From NCBI GenBank assembly GCA_040219235.1, contig JAVJSV010000016.1:496001-560000 (forward strand): a DNA stretch of 64,000 bases, read 5' to 3'. Made by a program: the position numbers and the translations under genes. This stretch comes from Rhodospirillaceae bacterium (GTDB lineage Bacteria; Pseudomonadota; Alphaproteobacteria; Rhodospirillales; Rhodospirillaceae). Within the stretch, counting starts at the first letter, position 1. The number at the start of each line of letters is the position of its first letter. Positions 7,074 to 18,239 of this stretch are shown here, piece by piece. Under the pieces are notes generated by a model. That model did not search any database, was not told the origin of the DNA, and saw nothing but the letters and a program-made list of their open reading frames with translations.

Positions 7074-9359
7074 TCAGTTAACCGCGCATCGGTCTGACAT
7101 ATTGGCCGTGAGTTCTGGCAAGTCGTGCTGTAGGGCTTGCCCGACTGTACCTTCAAACCCGGGTTCGAGAACCATGTTGAAGTAAAATTCGGTACTCTCA
7201 GGCTCATATCCGAGCCTTTCAAATATCTCTGCCGACTCTAATACGATTGTCGTTGCGGGTAGAATGGGGGTTTCTGTAGTCACCTGGCCAAGAAATGTCC
7301 CATCCCTAAACGAATATGCCGACAACGTAGGTGATGCCTCCCGATCCCCACCATTGTGTACGAGAACTAAGGGCTGGTACCCAGCAATGAATCGGGTTGT
7401 GGGAACATTCATCAAAACCCTCTGATCGGAAGTCACGCCTGCAACACAGTTTGTTGCATCCATCCAAATTCCACTGATCTCATTCCGAATTATATGCGAG
7501 ACAAAACCTGCAAATCTAGAATTCACTATTGTTGTGTACGTTGATTCTCCAGGTGTCATTATTCCCATTACGTTTTCTAAATCCGGAACACCAAATTCGA
7601 ATGAGGCTTTGCCTCTGACATTGGTGGTGTAGCGGCCTAATTCTTCACCTGTTAAATCATCTACAAATGTGAACGTCACTTCTGCAGATTCATCCTCGGC
7701 GTTGAACACACGCAGGAGAGATATATTCCCTAGTCCATTGTTTGATGTTTGCACACCTAATAGCCGCGTGCCTGAAGGTGCAACATAATCATCAACCAGG
7801 TTCAATACTTCTCCTAATTTTAGATTAGGAGTTTCCCATGACCAGGCAGCATTGGTGACTGGTTCTGATGAATACCGCAGTGCATATTCAATTTGCTCAA
7901 CGGTTGCGTTCGGTCTGGCCTCACGGATGAGTGCGATGGCGCCAGCCACAAATGGTGCCGCCATGGATGTGCCGGAAGAAAATGAATAAGTAGATGGTGG
8001 AAAGGTAGCTGAGAAAACTATGTCACCCGGCGCTAAGAAATCTACAATTTCAGCGTGATTAGCGAAGCTTGATGGCACACCAAAAGAAATCGAGGACACG
8101 GCGATTGCCGCTTCCACGCAAGCTGGTTGAGAAACGGCTCCTATTTCTCCTCCATTTCCAGCAGCAATGGTTGTAAGGACACCTAAATCCTTAAGGTCTT
8201 CGATAGGCCCGACAAGCAAATCATCGTAACAATAATTTGAGTATGACCCACCACCCAAGCTCATGTTGACAGAGACTATATTGTGCTGGCTGGTCGCAGT
8301 CTTGAGCCATTCCAAGGCTTCAAATTGATCAAGGGAAGAACTGCGATAGCATGGCGGAGTTTCGTCGCCGCAGATTATTGAATTGGTTATTCTTACAAAG
8401 ACTTGCACAGGAATAATCGACGCATTGTAAGCAACCCCGTCAAGTTCGAGTACCCCGCCTACTGGATCATTCCCAGCAGCGATGCCAGCAACATGCGTTC
8501 CATGCCAGCATACTGAAGTGCTGGTTTCTCCATTACAAACAGATGCAGCTCCTGAACCTACAAATCCAGATAGTCCTTGTGGACATAAGGATTGAACACC
8601 AATTGAACTGACAGAGGTCGAAAAGCATGCCTCTTCAACGATTTTACCACCGGAAAACGCTTCATGACTGGCAAAAATTCCGTCATCAAGAACAGCAATA
8701 ACCTGGCCAGTTCCAGTATAGCCCGTATCCCAGAGCGTATCTGCCTCCACTACACCCGTGTCAATAAAAAGGCTTTTACCTTCTCGGTCTTGCTGGATTT
8801 TATCAAAGCGCTCAACGTGCACATCCCGAATTTCTTTATCGCTGATAAGCTGGTTTATATCATCCGGGCCAACTCGTGCACGTAAAGCATTGGAGCTGTT
8901 GAGCGCTCTTACAACTTCAATTCCTGCCGATGACAAGCTCGAGGCTTTGGTTGATAGTCTCTCAGTGCTGGAAAGCTCAGTTGAAGATTTGCCCTCACGT
9001 TTTGTAATTGAGGACTCAGGAGTTCGATAAAAGATCAGCACGCCAACTTTATTGATTAGGTTTGAGTCTGCTCCGCTGCTCTGTGTCTCCTCAAGGCTGT
9101 TCGCATAGCTGGTTAAGGTGTCACGCAGTCTGGACGCCCATTCCGGCTCTTTTTCCTTCTGATCTATTCCCCCGACCCTTACTAATCGAAAGTCCTGAGC
9201 AAGGGACTGTTGTGTAGCTTGAACCAAAAAAAGAGCGGTCACGCCCAAAGTCAGCCGTTGTAAAAACTTAGAATAGTTTGCGTTTAAAAGCCCACTGATT
9301 GCCACTGACAATGCCCCCGACCGAGTCCGAAAATGACTTATGGGTGAACATTGAAGCAT
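7074..9359 (-). CDS. Secreted subtilisin-like serine protease (S8 family) with C-terminal extension
   Basis: A 761-residue exported protease. The hydrophobic stretch LTLGVTALFLVQATQQSLAQ (about 36-55) looks like the signal peptide, so the true start may be downstream of the ATG at 9359, perhaps the GTG in ALSVAI. The catalytic triad is complete: Asp in AVLDDGIFASHEAF, His in WHGTHVAGIAAG, oxyanion Asn in TIAAGNGGEIG and Ser in SSGTSMAAPFVAGA. A prodomain-like segment (about 55-200) precedes it and an unassigned beta-rich C-terminal region (about 540-761) follows. By eye the gene is more AT-rich than its neighbours, hinting at recent acquisition. It stands alone, with its own terminator and a TTGACA about 16 bases before the annotated start. 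Confidence 0.9.
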   Translation of the reverse strand: MLQCSPISHFRTRSGALSVAISGLLNANYSKFLQRLTLGVTALFLVQATQQSLAQDFRLVRVGGIDQKEKEPEWASRLRDTLTSYANSLEETQSSGADSNLINKVGVLIFYRTPESSITKREGKSSTELSSTERLSTKASSLSSAGIEVVRALNSSNALRARVGPDDINQLISDKEIRDVHVERFDKIQQDREGKSLFIDTGVVEADTLWDTGYTGTGQVIAVLDDGIFASHEAFSGGKIVEEACFSTSVSSIGVQSLCPQGLSGFVGSGAASVCNGETSTSVCWHGTHVAGIAAGNDPVGGVLELDGVAYNASIIPVQVFVRITNSIICGDETPPCYRSSSLDQFEALEWLKTATSQHNIVSVNMSLGGGSYSNYCYDDLLVGPIEDLKDLGVLTTIAAGNGGEIGAVSQPACVEAAIAVSSISFGVPSSFANHAEIVDFLAPGDIVFSATFPPSTYSFSSGTSMAAPFVAGAIALIREARPNATVEQIEYALRYSSEPVTNAAWSWETPNLKLGEVLNLVDDYVAPSGTRLLGVQTSNNGLGNISLLRVFNAEDESAEVTFTFVDDLTGEELGRYTTNVRGKASFEFGVPDLENVMGIMTPGESTYTTIVNSRFAGFVSHIIRNEISGIWMDATNCVAGVTSDQRVLMNVPTTRFIAGYQPLVLVHNGGDREASPTLSAYSFRDGTFLGQVTTETPILPATTIVLESAEIFERLGYEPESTEFYFNMVLEPGFEGTVGQALQHDLPELTANMSDRCAVN

Positions 9360-9451
9360 TCACACTTTTTATGTCAACTCTGTATGCGGGATTATTTAGT
9401 CATTCACACCTTTAACGAAAATAATTATGAGCGACAGTGTGTGCCCAACCA

Positions 9452-9488
9452 TAACAAAACCCCCGTCCGGAAACCCCGGGCGGGGGTT
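9452..9488 (-). terminator. Rho-independent terminator of katG
   Basis: GC-rich hairpin: AACCCCCG (9458-9465) pairs with CGGGGGTT (9481-9488), with further inner pairing of CCGG. Read on the minus strand it is followed by TTTTGTTAT. It lies 70 bases after the katG stop codon. Confidence 0.8.
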
Positions 9489-9556
9489 GAGCTTCTTTAG
9501 TAAGGCGGCTGATAAAACCAGGTCGAAATTTGCCCCGATTTTATCTCACCCCGACT

Positions 9557-11860
<2,304 letters not shown>

Positions 11861-11921
11861 TCATGACCCTATATTTATACGAAAAACGTCTTAGTCGTTT
11901 ATTGATCTGCCTCAACAAACA

Positions 11922-12455
11922 CTATGCGGCAGCTTTAACTTTCTCGAGCACATTCTGCGGAGAGGATTCACCGTAAGGATCTTCACCACAGTTATCTTCG
12001 TAGCCGGGCTCCTCGAACCAGTGTTTGACCACACCGTTTTCAATCACGGCGGCATAGCGCCAGGAGCGCATGCCAAAGCCGAGGTTATCTTTACACACCA
12101 GCATACCCATTTTGCGGGTAAACTCGCCGGAACCGTCGGGAATGAGTTTGATGTTCTTCAGGCCCTGTTGCTTGCCCCAGGCGTTCATCACAAAGGCATC
12201 ATTCACGGACACGCAGTAAATGTCGTCGATGCCCTGCGCTTTAAACTCAGGAAATAATTTCTCAAAATCTGGCAGCTGATACGTCGAGCATGTGGGCGTG
12301 AAGGCCCCGGGCAGTGAAAATACAATCACGGTCTTTTTGTCGAACAATTCATCGCTGGTCACGTCCTGCCACCGGAACGGATTAGGCCCCTCAATACTTT
12401 CATCACGTACACGGGTCCGGAAGGTCACTTTAGGGGCTTTCTTGCCAATCATCAT
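11922..12455 (-). CDS. Peroxiredoxin, Prx5/glutaredoxin-dependent type
   Basis: A 177-residue cytoplasmic thiol peroxidase that reduces H2O2 and organic peroxides. The peroxidatic cysteine is Cys56 in LPGAFTPTCS, followed by a PxxE-like LPDFEKLF segment. Further Cys residues at 81, 121 and 156 could resolve the sulfenate. Bacterial homologues use glutathione/glutaredoxin; no glutaredoxin domain is fused here. It is 82 bases upstream of katG on the same strand, so the two may be cotranscribed as a peroxide defence unit. The protein may begin at the first or second of two consecutive Met codons. Three imperfect 16-bp direct repeats lie about 100-150 bases upstream. Confidence 0.9.
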   Translation of the reverse strand: MMIGKKAPKVTFRTRVRDESIEGPNPFRWQDVTSDELFDKKTVIVFSLPGAFTPTCSTYQLPDFEKLFPEFKAQGIDDIYCVSVNDAFVMNAWGKQQGLKNIKLIPDGSGEFTRKMGMLVCKDNLGFGMRSWRYAAVIENGVVKHWFEEPGYEDNCGEDPYGESSPQNVLEKVKAAA

Positions 12456-12556
12456 TTCGTCCTTTTGCAGTCTGATCTTAAAAACTTGTTTTAAAGCGGG
12501 GCTGTGATCACCACCGCTCTGTTGAGCAGTGATCCACTTTCACCTCACTGATAACA

Positions 12557-12604
12557 GTTTAGAACTGTTATAGATTAGAATTATTATAGTTTGGAATGAT
12601 TGTA
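12557..12604. promoter_or_regulatory. Three tandem imperfect 16-bp direct repeats upstream of the peroxiredoxin gene
   Basis: GTTTAGAACTGTTATA (12557-12572), GATTAGAATTATTATA (12573-12588) and GTTTGGAATGATTGTA (12589-12604) are head-to-tail copies. The first overlaps a perfect palindrome, ATAACAG at 12551-12557 with CTGTTAT at 12565-12571. The AT-rich TTAGAA core recalls iron or redox operators (Irr/Fur class), but this is only resemblance. The position, about 100-150 bases before the peroxiredoxin ATG at 12455, fits an operator array. Confidence 0.45.
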
Positions 12605-12647
12605 AAGTAGATAAAGGCGGATATTGAGATCGGCGGGACACATCTTG

Positions 12648-12822
12648 CATGGGCTCGTTCCAAGGAGGGTCACCATACGCGGTCCATGGGCTCGTTCCCC
12701 TAATCATACGTGCATAGGCTCGTTAATAAGGAACCAGTCGTGCATGGGCTCGAACCAAGGGGAGAGCCCCAACAAGAAAATCTCGAACCAAGGGGAGAGC
12801 CCCCACAAGAAAATCTCGAATC
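12648..12822. repeat. Degenerate repeat tract with a 33-bp tandem repeat
   Basis: The gap 12456-12898 holds no convincing gene. Inside it, a 33-bp unit starting TCGAACCAAGGGGAGAGCCC begins at 12750 and 12783, with the start of a third copy at 12816. Upstream, the phrase GCATGGGCTCG recurs about every 30-40 bases in variants (12648, 12684, 12712, 12742). A 70-codon plus-strand frame reads through the repeats, but its protein is only the repeat itself and I do not accept it. The tract could be an RNA-level repeat or a degenerate tandem array. Confidence 0.65.
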
Positions 12823-12846
12823 GTGGTCGAGCCTGAAAAGGACATT

Positions 12847-12878
12847 AAAAAAGCGGGCCCCGGAAGGTCCCGCTTTTT
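12847..12878. terminator. Bidirectional rho-independent terminator
   Basis: AAAAAGCGGG (to 12857) pairs with CCCGCTTTTT (12869-12878), giving a GC-rich stem with an A-tract before and a T-tract after it. It therefore works in both directions: it ends the cytochrome c transcript (stop at 12899, minus strand) and any plus-strand transcript through the repeat tract. Confidence 0.8.
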
Positions 12879-12898
12879 ATATTTGTGTTGAGAGATTT

Positions 12899-13306
12899 TT
12901 ACTCGGCGGCAGAGGTCTCTGCTTTGAGGTAGGCGATCAGAGCATCCCGATCAGACTCTTTCCTGACCCCGGCAAAAGCCATCTTGTTTCCGGGCAGGAA
13001 GTCCTTCGGCTTGACCAGCCATTCCTCTAGAGTTTCCGCAGACCAGATGATGCCAGACTCCAGAACCGCATCAGAATAGCGGAAACCGTCTTTAACTCCG
13101 GCCTTGCTGCCGAACATGCCATGCAAGTTGGGTCCAACCTTGTGGCGGCCATCCGCTTCAAGGGTATGGCATGACCGGCACAGCACAAAAACGCGCTTGC
13201 CGCGGTTCATCAATTCTTCGTCTGTCATCTCCTGGGCAGCACTTGGCATAGACGATCCAGCGACCAGCGCTGCGATGGCAAAAAATAGGCTAATCAAACG
13301 CGTCAT
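12899..13306 (-). CDS. Class I c-type cytochrome, periplasmic
   Basis: A 135-residue exported cytochrome. A Sec signal peptide ends near SMPSAAQ (about residue 25). The haem is attached at C43-R-S-C46-H47, with GPNLHGMFG after it and Met109 in GNKMAFAG as the sixth ligand, as in cytochrome c2/c550-type electron carriers that feed terminal oxidases. The single-domain size is normal. It is monocistronic, with a terminator 20-50 bases downstream. Which electron donor or acceptor it serves is not shown; the neighbouring exported KatG could in principle draw electrons from a periplasmic cytochrome, but that is speculation. Confidence 0.92.
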   Translation of the reverse strand: MTRLISLFFAIAALVAGSSMPSAAQEMTDEELMNRGKRVFVLCRSCHTLEADGRHKVGPNLHGMFGSKAGVKDGFRYSDAVLESGIIWSAETLEEWLVKPKDFLPGNKMAFAGVRKESDRDALIAYLKAETSAAE

Positions 13307-13690
13307 TATCAGTCCTCGTGTGGCGAAAAATCGAGAGAAAAACTAGTCACTTTCATGGCGTTGTAAAGTAGCAATATGTCTAACTCAGGGCATTTTTGGG
13401 CAGAAATATACCTTCTCCTGCTTCCGGCCCCTTCACGACAGACTATATAGTGCCGTCACAAACCGTTACCAAACTTCAATAGCGCTGTCCCCGTATGTGT
13501 GGCATCGACCCCTTTAAGATCATTTTTTGGCCCTAAGAGTGCTTTGATTTGGGACAATTCCAGAGGCAGTTAAAACGTATAGCCATAAAAGATATACGAA
13601 GGACTCAAGCGAAAGACTGATCCACCCAGAGATTGTGGGCGTATCAGCAAGTACATAAGTTCGGTCACGTTAAATTATTAGGCATTGAGC
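13307..13690. other. Intergenic stretch without a recognised gene
   Basis: This 384-base gap separates the divergent cytochrome c and efflux-adaptor genes. It should contain both promoters. I see no confident -35/-10 pair, hairpin or small ORF. An 11-mer, TTGTAAAGTAG (13361-13371), also occurs at 12600-12610, which may be chance. Confidence 0.6.
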
Positions 13691-14782
13691 ATGAACAAGG
13701 CGCAAATCGCAGCTATTGCAATCTTCCTGGCCGGAGTGGCTTGGATTGGATCTGGTATGCTCACCGGGCGCGGTACTGACACCCCAAACGCCAGCGCTGA
13801 TCAGCAGGCCGCGGAGGCTGAAGCCGCCATCCCCTCGGTTCGTGTTGAAGAGTCCGTGGCTCAATCCTTTCAGAGCGATATCATTCTGCAAGGCCGCACA
13901 GCTGCTTCGCGGATGGTTGAACTGCGGGCTGAGGTGTCTGGCCGGGCCGAAGAAATTATGGTCATGGAGGGCCAGCCAGTTAAGGATCAGGCGGCCATCT
14001 TAAAAATTGCGATCAATGATCGTGCTGCGCGGCTGGATCAAGCCCGCGCCGCCCTTGAGCAGCGCCGCATTCAGGTGGAAGCCGCCCGCCAGCTCGCCAA
14101 GCAGAGTTTTGGCACACAGGTGCGGCTGGCCGAGGCTGAAGCCCAGTTTCAGCAGGCCAAAGCTGATGTGGTGCGTTTTGAGTTAGATTTGGCAAACACA
14201 ACAATCCGCGCGCCCTTTGATGGCATCTTTGATACCCGCAACACCGATGTTGGTGCCGTTCTCAACGTTGGCGATATAATCGGTACCGTGGTCGACCTCG
14301 ATCCTCTGAAAGTAACCGGTCAGATTTCCGAGCGTAATGTCAGAGACGTTAAAATCGGCATGCTTGGCAAAATGGTGCTGTCTGACGGCATGGAAATACA
14401 AGGCGAAATTAGTTATGTCGCCTCTGTCTCTGACCCAAGCACACGAACATTCAAAATAGAGCTTTTGGTGCCCAATCCTGACTCAGATGTCCTCGCAGGG
14501 CTTGCGGCCCAGCTGCGCCTGCCCGCTGGACAGCAAATGGCCCATAGCGTTTCGCCCTCGGTTCTGACCCTTTCCGATAATGGCCAAATTGGCATCAAAA
14601 CCGTTGATGGCGATAACCGGATTAAATTCTGGCCTGTCGAAATTCTGGATGATGGCCCGCAAGGCACGTGGGTTGCAGGTTTGCCGGACCGCGCGACAAT
14701 CATTGTCGTTGGTCAGGATTACGTCGGTGTTGGCCAGAAAGTCACTCCTGTAACCGTTACCCTGGGTGCTGATCAGTCGTAA
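13691..14782 (+). CDS. RND efflux periplasmic adaptor (membrane fusion protein, HlyD/AcrA type)
   Basis: A 363-residue adaptor that bridges an inner-membrane RND pump and an outer-membrane channel. An N-terminal anchor (AAIAIFLAGVAWIGSGML) is followed by the lipoyl half-motifs (VSGRAEEIMVMEGQPV and a late FDGIFDTRNTDVGAVL), a helical hairpin between them (ARAALEQRRIQVEAARQ), and beta-barrel and membrane-proximal domains. I chose the ATG at 13691; a TTG two codons upstream is in frame. It precedes two RND pump genes by 201 bases, in the order adaptor-pump-pump as in mdtABC. No TolC-type channel follows, so the system probably borrows one. Confidence 0.92.
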   Translation: MNKAQIAAIAIFLAGVAWIGSGMLTGRGTDTPNASADQQAAEAEAAIPSVRVEESVAQSFQSDIILQGRTAASRMVELRAEVSGRAEEIMVMEGQPVKDQAAILKIAINDRAARLDQARAALEQRRIQVEAARQLAKQSFGTQVRLAEAEAQFQQAKADVVRFELDLANTTIRAPFDGIFDTRNTDVGAVLNVGDIIGTVVDLDPLKVTGQISERNVRDVKIGMLGKMVLSDGMEIQGEISYVASVSDPSTRTFKIELLVPNPDSDVLAGLAAQLRLPAGQQMAHSVSPSVLTLSDNGQIGIKTVDGDNRIKFWPVEILDDGPQGTWVAGLPDRATIIVVGQDYVGVGQKVTPVTVTLGADQS

Positions 14783-14983
14783 AACCCTATCCTAGAGCCA
14801 ATAGAGGCCTGGAAATCACCTGACCACCAAATGGACGTGTTACGCTCCGTTACCAGTGCTTGCTTGTTGTAAAGCTGGCATCACGCCACTCTTTCTATTG
14901 AATTTATTGGCCTCCGTCATAGCCCAGTTTGATGCTGACTTAGACGCTCGCGCCATTCGTCATAGAAGAGTTGATTTGTCGTC

Positions 14984-17900
14984 ATGAACACAATTATTTC
15001 AGCCGCACTCAGCAGATCCCGCATGGTGATCTCCGCCTTCGTTGTGTTGTTTCTCGCAGGCACCGTCTCCTACATTGAGATTCCCAAGGAGGCTGAGCCG
15101 GAAATCACGTTTCCCCTCATCTTTATCTCCGTGGTGCTCGACGGCGTGTCCCCAACAGACGCGGAACGCCTTCTCATCCGGCCTGTCGAAGAGGAAGTAC
15201 AGTCCCTTGCCGGCATCAAAGAAATCCGCGCCACGGGATTTCAGGGCGGTGCCAGCATCACCCTAGAGTTCGAGGTCGACATTGATTTGCAAGACGCGCT
15301 GGCTGATACCCGCGCCGCTGTGGATCGCGCCAAACCCGAGCTTCCGGTAGATGCGGAAGAGCCATCGGTCAGAGAGTTTGATAGCTCTGGCTTCCCCATT
15401 ATGTCGGTCACCGTGTCTGGCCCCCTGCCCGAGCGGACACTGCTACAGTTATCGCGTGATCTCAGAGATCGTGTTGCGCAATCTGGTAATGTTTTGGAAG
15501 CCACGATCTCCGGCACCCGCGAAGAGCAGGTTGAAATCGTGATTAACCCGCTCATGGTCGAGCACTATGGCCTCAACAACACCGAGTTGTTCCAGTTGTT
15601 CAGCCGCTCCAACCGGTTGGTGGCAGCGGGGAGTCTCGACACCGGACAGGGTAAATTTGCGGTCACCTTGCCCGGGCTTTTTGAAAATATTGATGACATT
15701 CTAACGCTGCCGGTGAAAGCCGATGCCAATGGTATTGTGCTGTTCTCAGACATCGGGGAAGTGCGGCGCACCTTCAAAGATGCGACGACATTGGTGCGCG
15801 TCAATGGCAATCCAGCCATCACGCTAGACATTAAAAACCGCCGTGGCACAAACGTGTTTAATACTGCCACAGACGTCCGCCGTATTGTCGACAATGAAAT
15901 CAAAGATTGGCCGACAGGTGTAGATGTACGGTTCATTACCGACCGCTCGATCAATGTACGCGCGCAACTCGACAGCATTCAAAACGGAGTTGTGCTGGCG
16001 ATCTTCCTGGTGATGACGCTGTGTATGGCTCTGCTTGGGATTCGTTCTGGTCTGCTTGTTGGATTATCAATTCCAGGAGCTTTTCTGACCGGAATTTTCC
16101 TCATGTATCTCCTGGGTATGTCCATCAACTTCGTGGCGATCTTTGGATTAATTCTGTCCGTTGGTTTGCTGGTTGATGGCGCGATTGTTGTTGTTGAGAA
16201 CGCCGACCGGCGCATTGCCGCAGGACAGAAACCGTCCCTCGCCTACAAGGATGCCGCCAAACGCATGGCGTGGCCGATCATCACATCTACGGGTACGACA
16301 ATGGCGGCTTTTGTACCCCTGCTCTTCTGGCCGGGCATGATTGGACAGTGGATGGGCTTGCTGCCCACAACCATCATTCTGGTCCTTAGCGCATCCTTGG
16401 TGATGGCGTTGATTTTTGTTCCCACCATTGGGGCTGCCACACGGCGTAATGACATCGGCTCAGAAACCGTCGACGATGAATCCTCAATGATCAATCCGGA
16501 GACACAAACCGGCATCACTGCGTTTTACGTAACCCTTCTTCGCCACGCTCTAAATCATCCTAGCAAGGTTATACTCGCAACGTTTGCATTGCTATTCATC
16601 GTGCCCGCAACATTTATGACGTTTGGCCCTGGCATGACGCTCAATCCGCCCGAGGAGCCAAGGGCCGCGATGCTGGAAGTCAAAGCACTCGGCAACCTTT
16701 CCATTGAAGAGCAAGACAAACTGGTCGGTGAAGTCGAGCGCCGTATTCTTGACCTGGATGACTTTGAGAATGTCTATGTGCGCACGGGAAAACCACCTGG
16801 CAGCAGCAATAGCGATGCCGACCTCATTGGCGAAATTCGCTTGATCTTCAAGCAATGGGGAGATCGTCGCCCCGCTGATGCCGTACTCGCAGACGTCACA
16901 CGCCGCACACAAGATATTGCTGGCGTCAAAATTGAAGCCAAGAAGCAGCTTCACATGACGAACGATACTGCGATTGAGCTGATTCTGAGCTCAAAATCCT
17001 CAGCCGCACTGATCAGCGCCGCCACACAAATTCGTCAAATTTTCGACAACGTCGAGGGTTTGCGAAATGTCGATGACACGCTGCCCCCGCCCGGCATTGA
17101 ATGGCAACTGTCCGTGGATCGCAGTGAGGCTGCAAAATATGGTGCCGATATTACTTTGGTAGGGGAATCAATCCGCCTGATCACCAATGGACTCCGCCTC
17201 GGCACGTACCGGCCCGATGACAGTGAGGACGAAATTGACATCGTTGTGCGATATCCCTCTGAGTACCGCACGGTACGGCAATTAGATGACATTCGCATTG
17301 AAACCCAACGCGGTCTTATTCCGATCAGCAACTTTGTCAGTCGCGAGCCTGTTCAGAAAGTGGCTGAGATTGAACGCACAGATGCCCGGCGCACCATCAC
17401 CCTGACCGCCGGCGTTCTGCCAGGGGTTTTGCCCGGTAACAAGGTGCAAGAGATCAAAGCTGAGATCGCCAAGCTTGAGCTGGATCGAAGTGTTGAGGTC
17501 ACCTTTAAGGGCGAAGAATTGGATGCTCAGGAGAACTCAAACTTCCTGGTCAACGCCTTTGCTCTGGCGATGTTCTTGATGGCGATGATTCTGCTGGCAC
17601 AGTTTAACAGCTTCTATGCCGTCGCTTTAATTCTAAGCTCCGTGATTTTGTCGACTATTGGCGTGTTCTTGGGTCTGCTGATTACTGGAAGTCCCTTCAT
17701 CATCACCCAGTCTGGCGTTGGGATCATCGCCCTGGCCGGGATTGTGGTGAACAACAACATCGTACTCCTCGACACGTACTTCCTGTTTCGAGGTAAAGCG
17801 GTGTCCGCTTACGACGCGATCTTGCGAACGGGCGTCGAGCGCTTGCGACCTGTGTTTTTAACGACCGCGACCACAGTGCTTGGTCTTGTCCCTATGGCAC

Positions 17901-18136
17901 TTCAAATAGGGGTGGATTTCTTTGATCGATCCATTGAACTCGGCTCCCCTGCCCTGCAATTTTGGCGGCACCTGGCCATCGCCATCGTCTTTGGGTTGAT
18001 TTTTGCAACCCTTTTGACCCTGTTCGTTACCCCCGCAGCCCTGATGGCTCAGCGTAATTTTCTTACGTGGTATAGGGGTTTAATGAATAAAGATGACTCA
18101 GAGCCAAGAAATGCGCCCTTAAGCCCGGCAGAGTAA
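14984..18136 (+). CDS. RND-family efflux pump (HAE-1 like), first of a tandem pair
   Basis: A 1050-residue inner-membrane proton-driven exporter with the usual twelve helices and two large periplasmic loops. The start MNTIISAALSRSRMVISAFV is the typical first helix. In TM4 the relay motif reads GLLVDGAIVVVENA (about residue 395), so Asp407 of AcrB numbering is kept and Asp408 is Gly, which is common outside the AcrB group. In TM10 the AcrB Lys940 position is Asn (GIVVNNNIVLLDTY), also common. The substrate is unknown. It is about 103 bases upstream of a second, similar pump, suggesting an MdtB/MdtC-style heterotrimer. Confidence 0.93.
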   Translation: MNTIISAALSRSRMVISAFVVLFLAGTVSYIEIPKEAEPEITFPLIFISVVLDGVSPTDAERLLIRPVEEEVQSLAGIKEIRATGFQGGASITLEFEVDIDLQDALADTRAAVDRAKPELPVDAEEPSVREFDSSGFPIMSVTVSGPLPERTLLQLSRDLRDRVAQSGNVLEATISGTREEQVEIVINPLMVEHYGLNNTELFQLFSRSNRLVAAGSLDTGQGKFAVTLPGLFENIDDILTLPVKADANGIVLFSDIGEVRRTFKDATTLVRVNGNPAITLDIKNRRGTNVFNTATDVRRIVDNEIKDWPTGVDVRFITDRSINVRAQLDSIQNGVVLAIFLVMTLCMALLGIRSGLLVGLSIPGAFLTGIFLMYLLGMSINFVAIFGLILSVGLLVDGAIVVVENADRRIAAGQKPSLAYKDAAKRMAWPIITSTGTTMAAFVPLLFWPGMIGQWMGLLPTTIILVLSASLVMALIFVPTIGAATRRNDIGSETVDDESSMINPETQTGITAFYVTLLRHALNHPSKVILATFALLFIVPATFMTFGPGMTLNPPEEPRAAMLEVKALGNLSIEEQDKLVGEVERRILDLDDFENVYVRTGKPPGSSNSDADLIGEIRLIFKQWGDRRPADAVLADVTRRTQDIAGVKIEAKKQLHMTNDTAIELILSSKSSAALISAATQIRQIFDNVEGLRNVDDTLPPPGIEWQLSVDRSEAAKYGADITLVGESIRLITNGLRLGTYRPDDSEDEIDIVVRYPSEYRTVRQLDDIRIETQRGLIPISNFVSREPVQKVAEIERTDARRTITLTAGVLPGVLPGNKVQEIKAEIAKLELDRSVEVTFKGEELDAQENSNFLVNAFALAMFLMAMILLAQFNSFYAVALILSSVILSTIGVFLGLLITGSPFIITQSGVGIIALAGIVVNNNIVLLDTYFLFRGKAVSAYDAILRTGVERLRPVFLTTATTVLGLVPMALQIGVDFFDRSIELGSPALQFWRHLAIAIVFGLIFATLLTLFVTPAALMAQRNFLTWYRGLMNKDDSEPRNAPLSPAE

Positions 18137-18239
18137 GGCAAAGCCTGATCTAACGGCGGCTCAGTAACGTAAACACACTAATAGCGCCATATAGGCGGTT
18201 CTTTATTTGTTTCAATGAGTTGGGGCGAGAAACGCCATT

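Noticed and set aside
12624-12836. Plus-strand 70-codon frame across the repeat tract
   Set aside because: The predicted protein is only the 33-bp repeat translated (11-residue unit), there is no ribosome-binding site, and a bidirectional terminator follows. Non-coding is more likely.
12600-13371. Shared 11-mer TTGTAAAGTAG at 12600 and 13361 as flanking repeats of a mobile unit
   Set aside because: No transposase or inverted ends lie between; it flanks an ordinary cytochrome gene and an 11-mer match may be chance.
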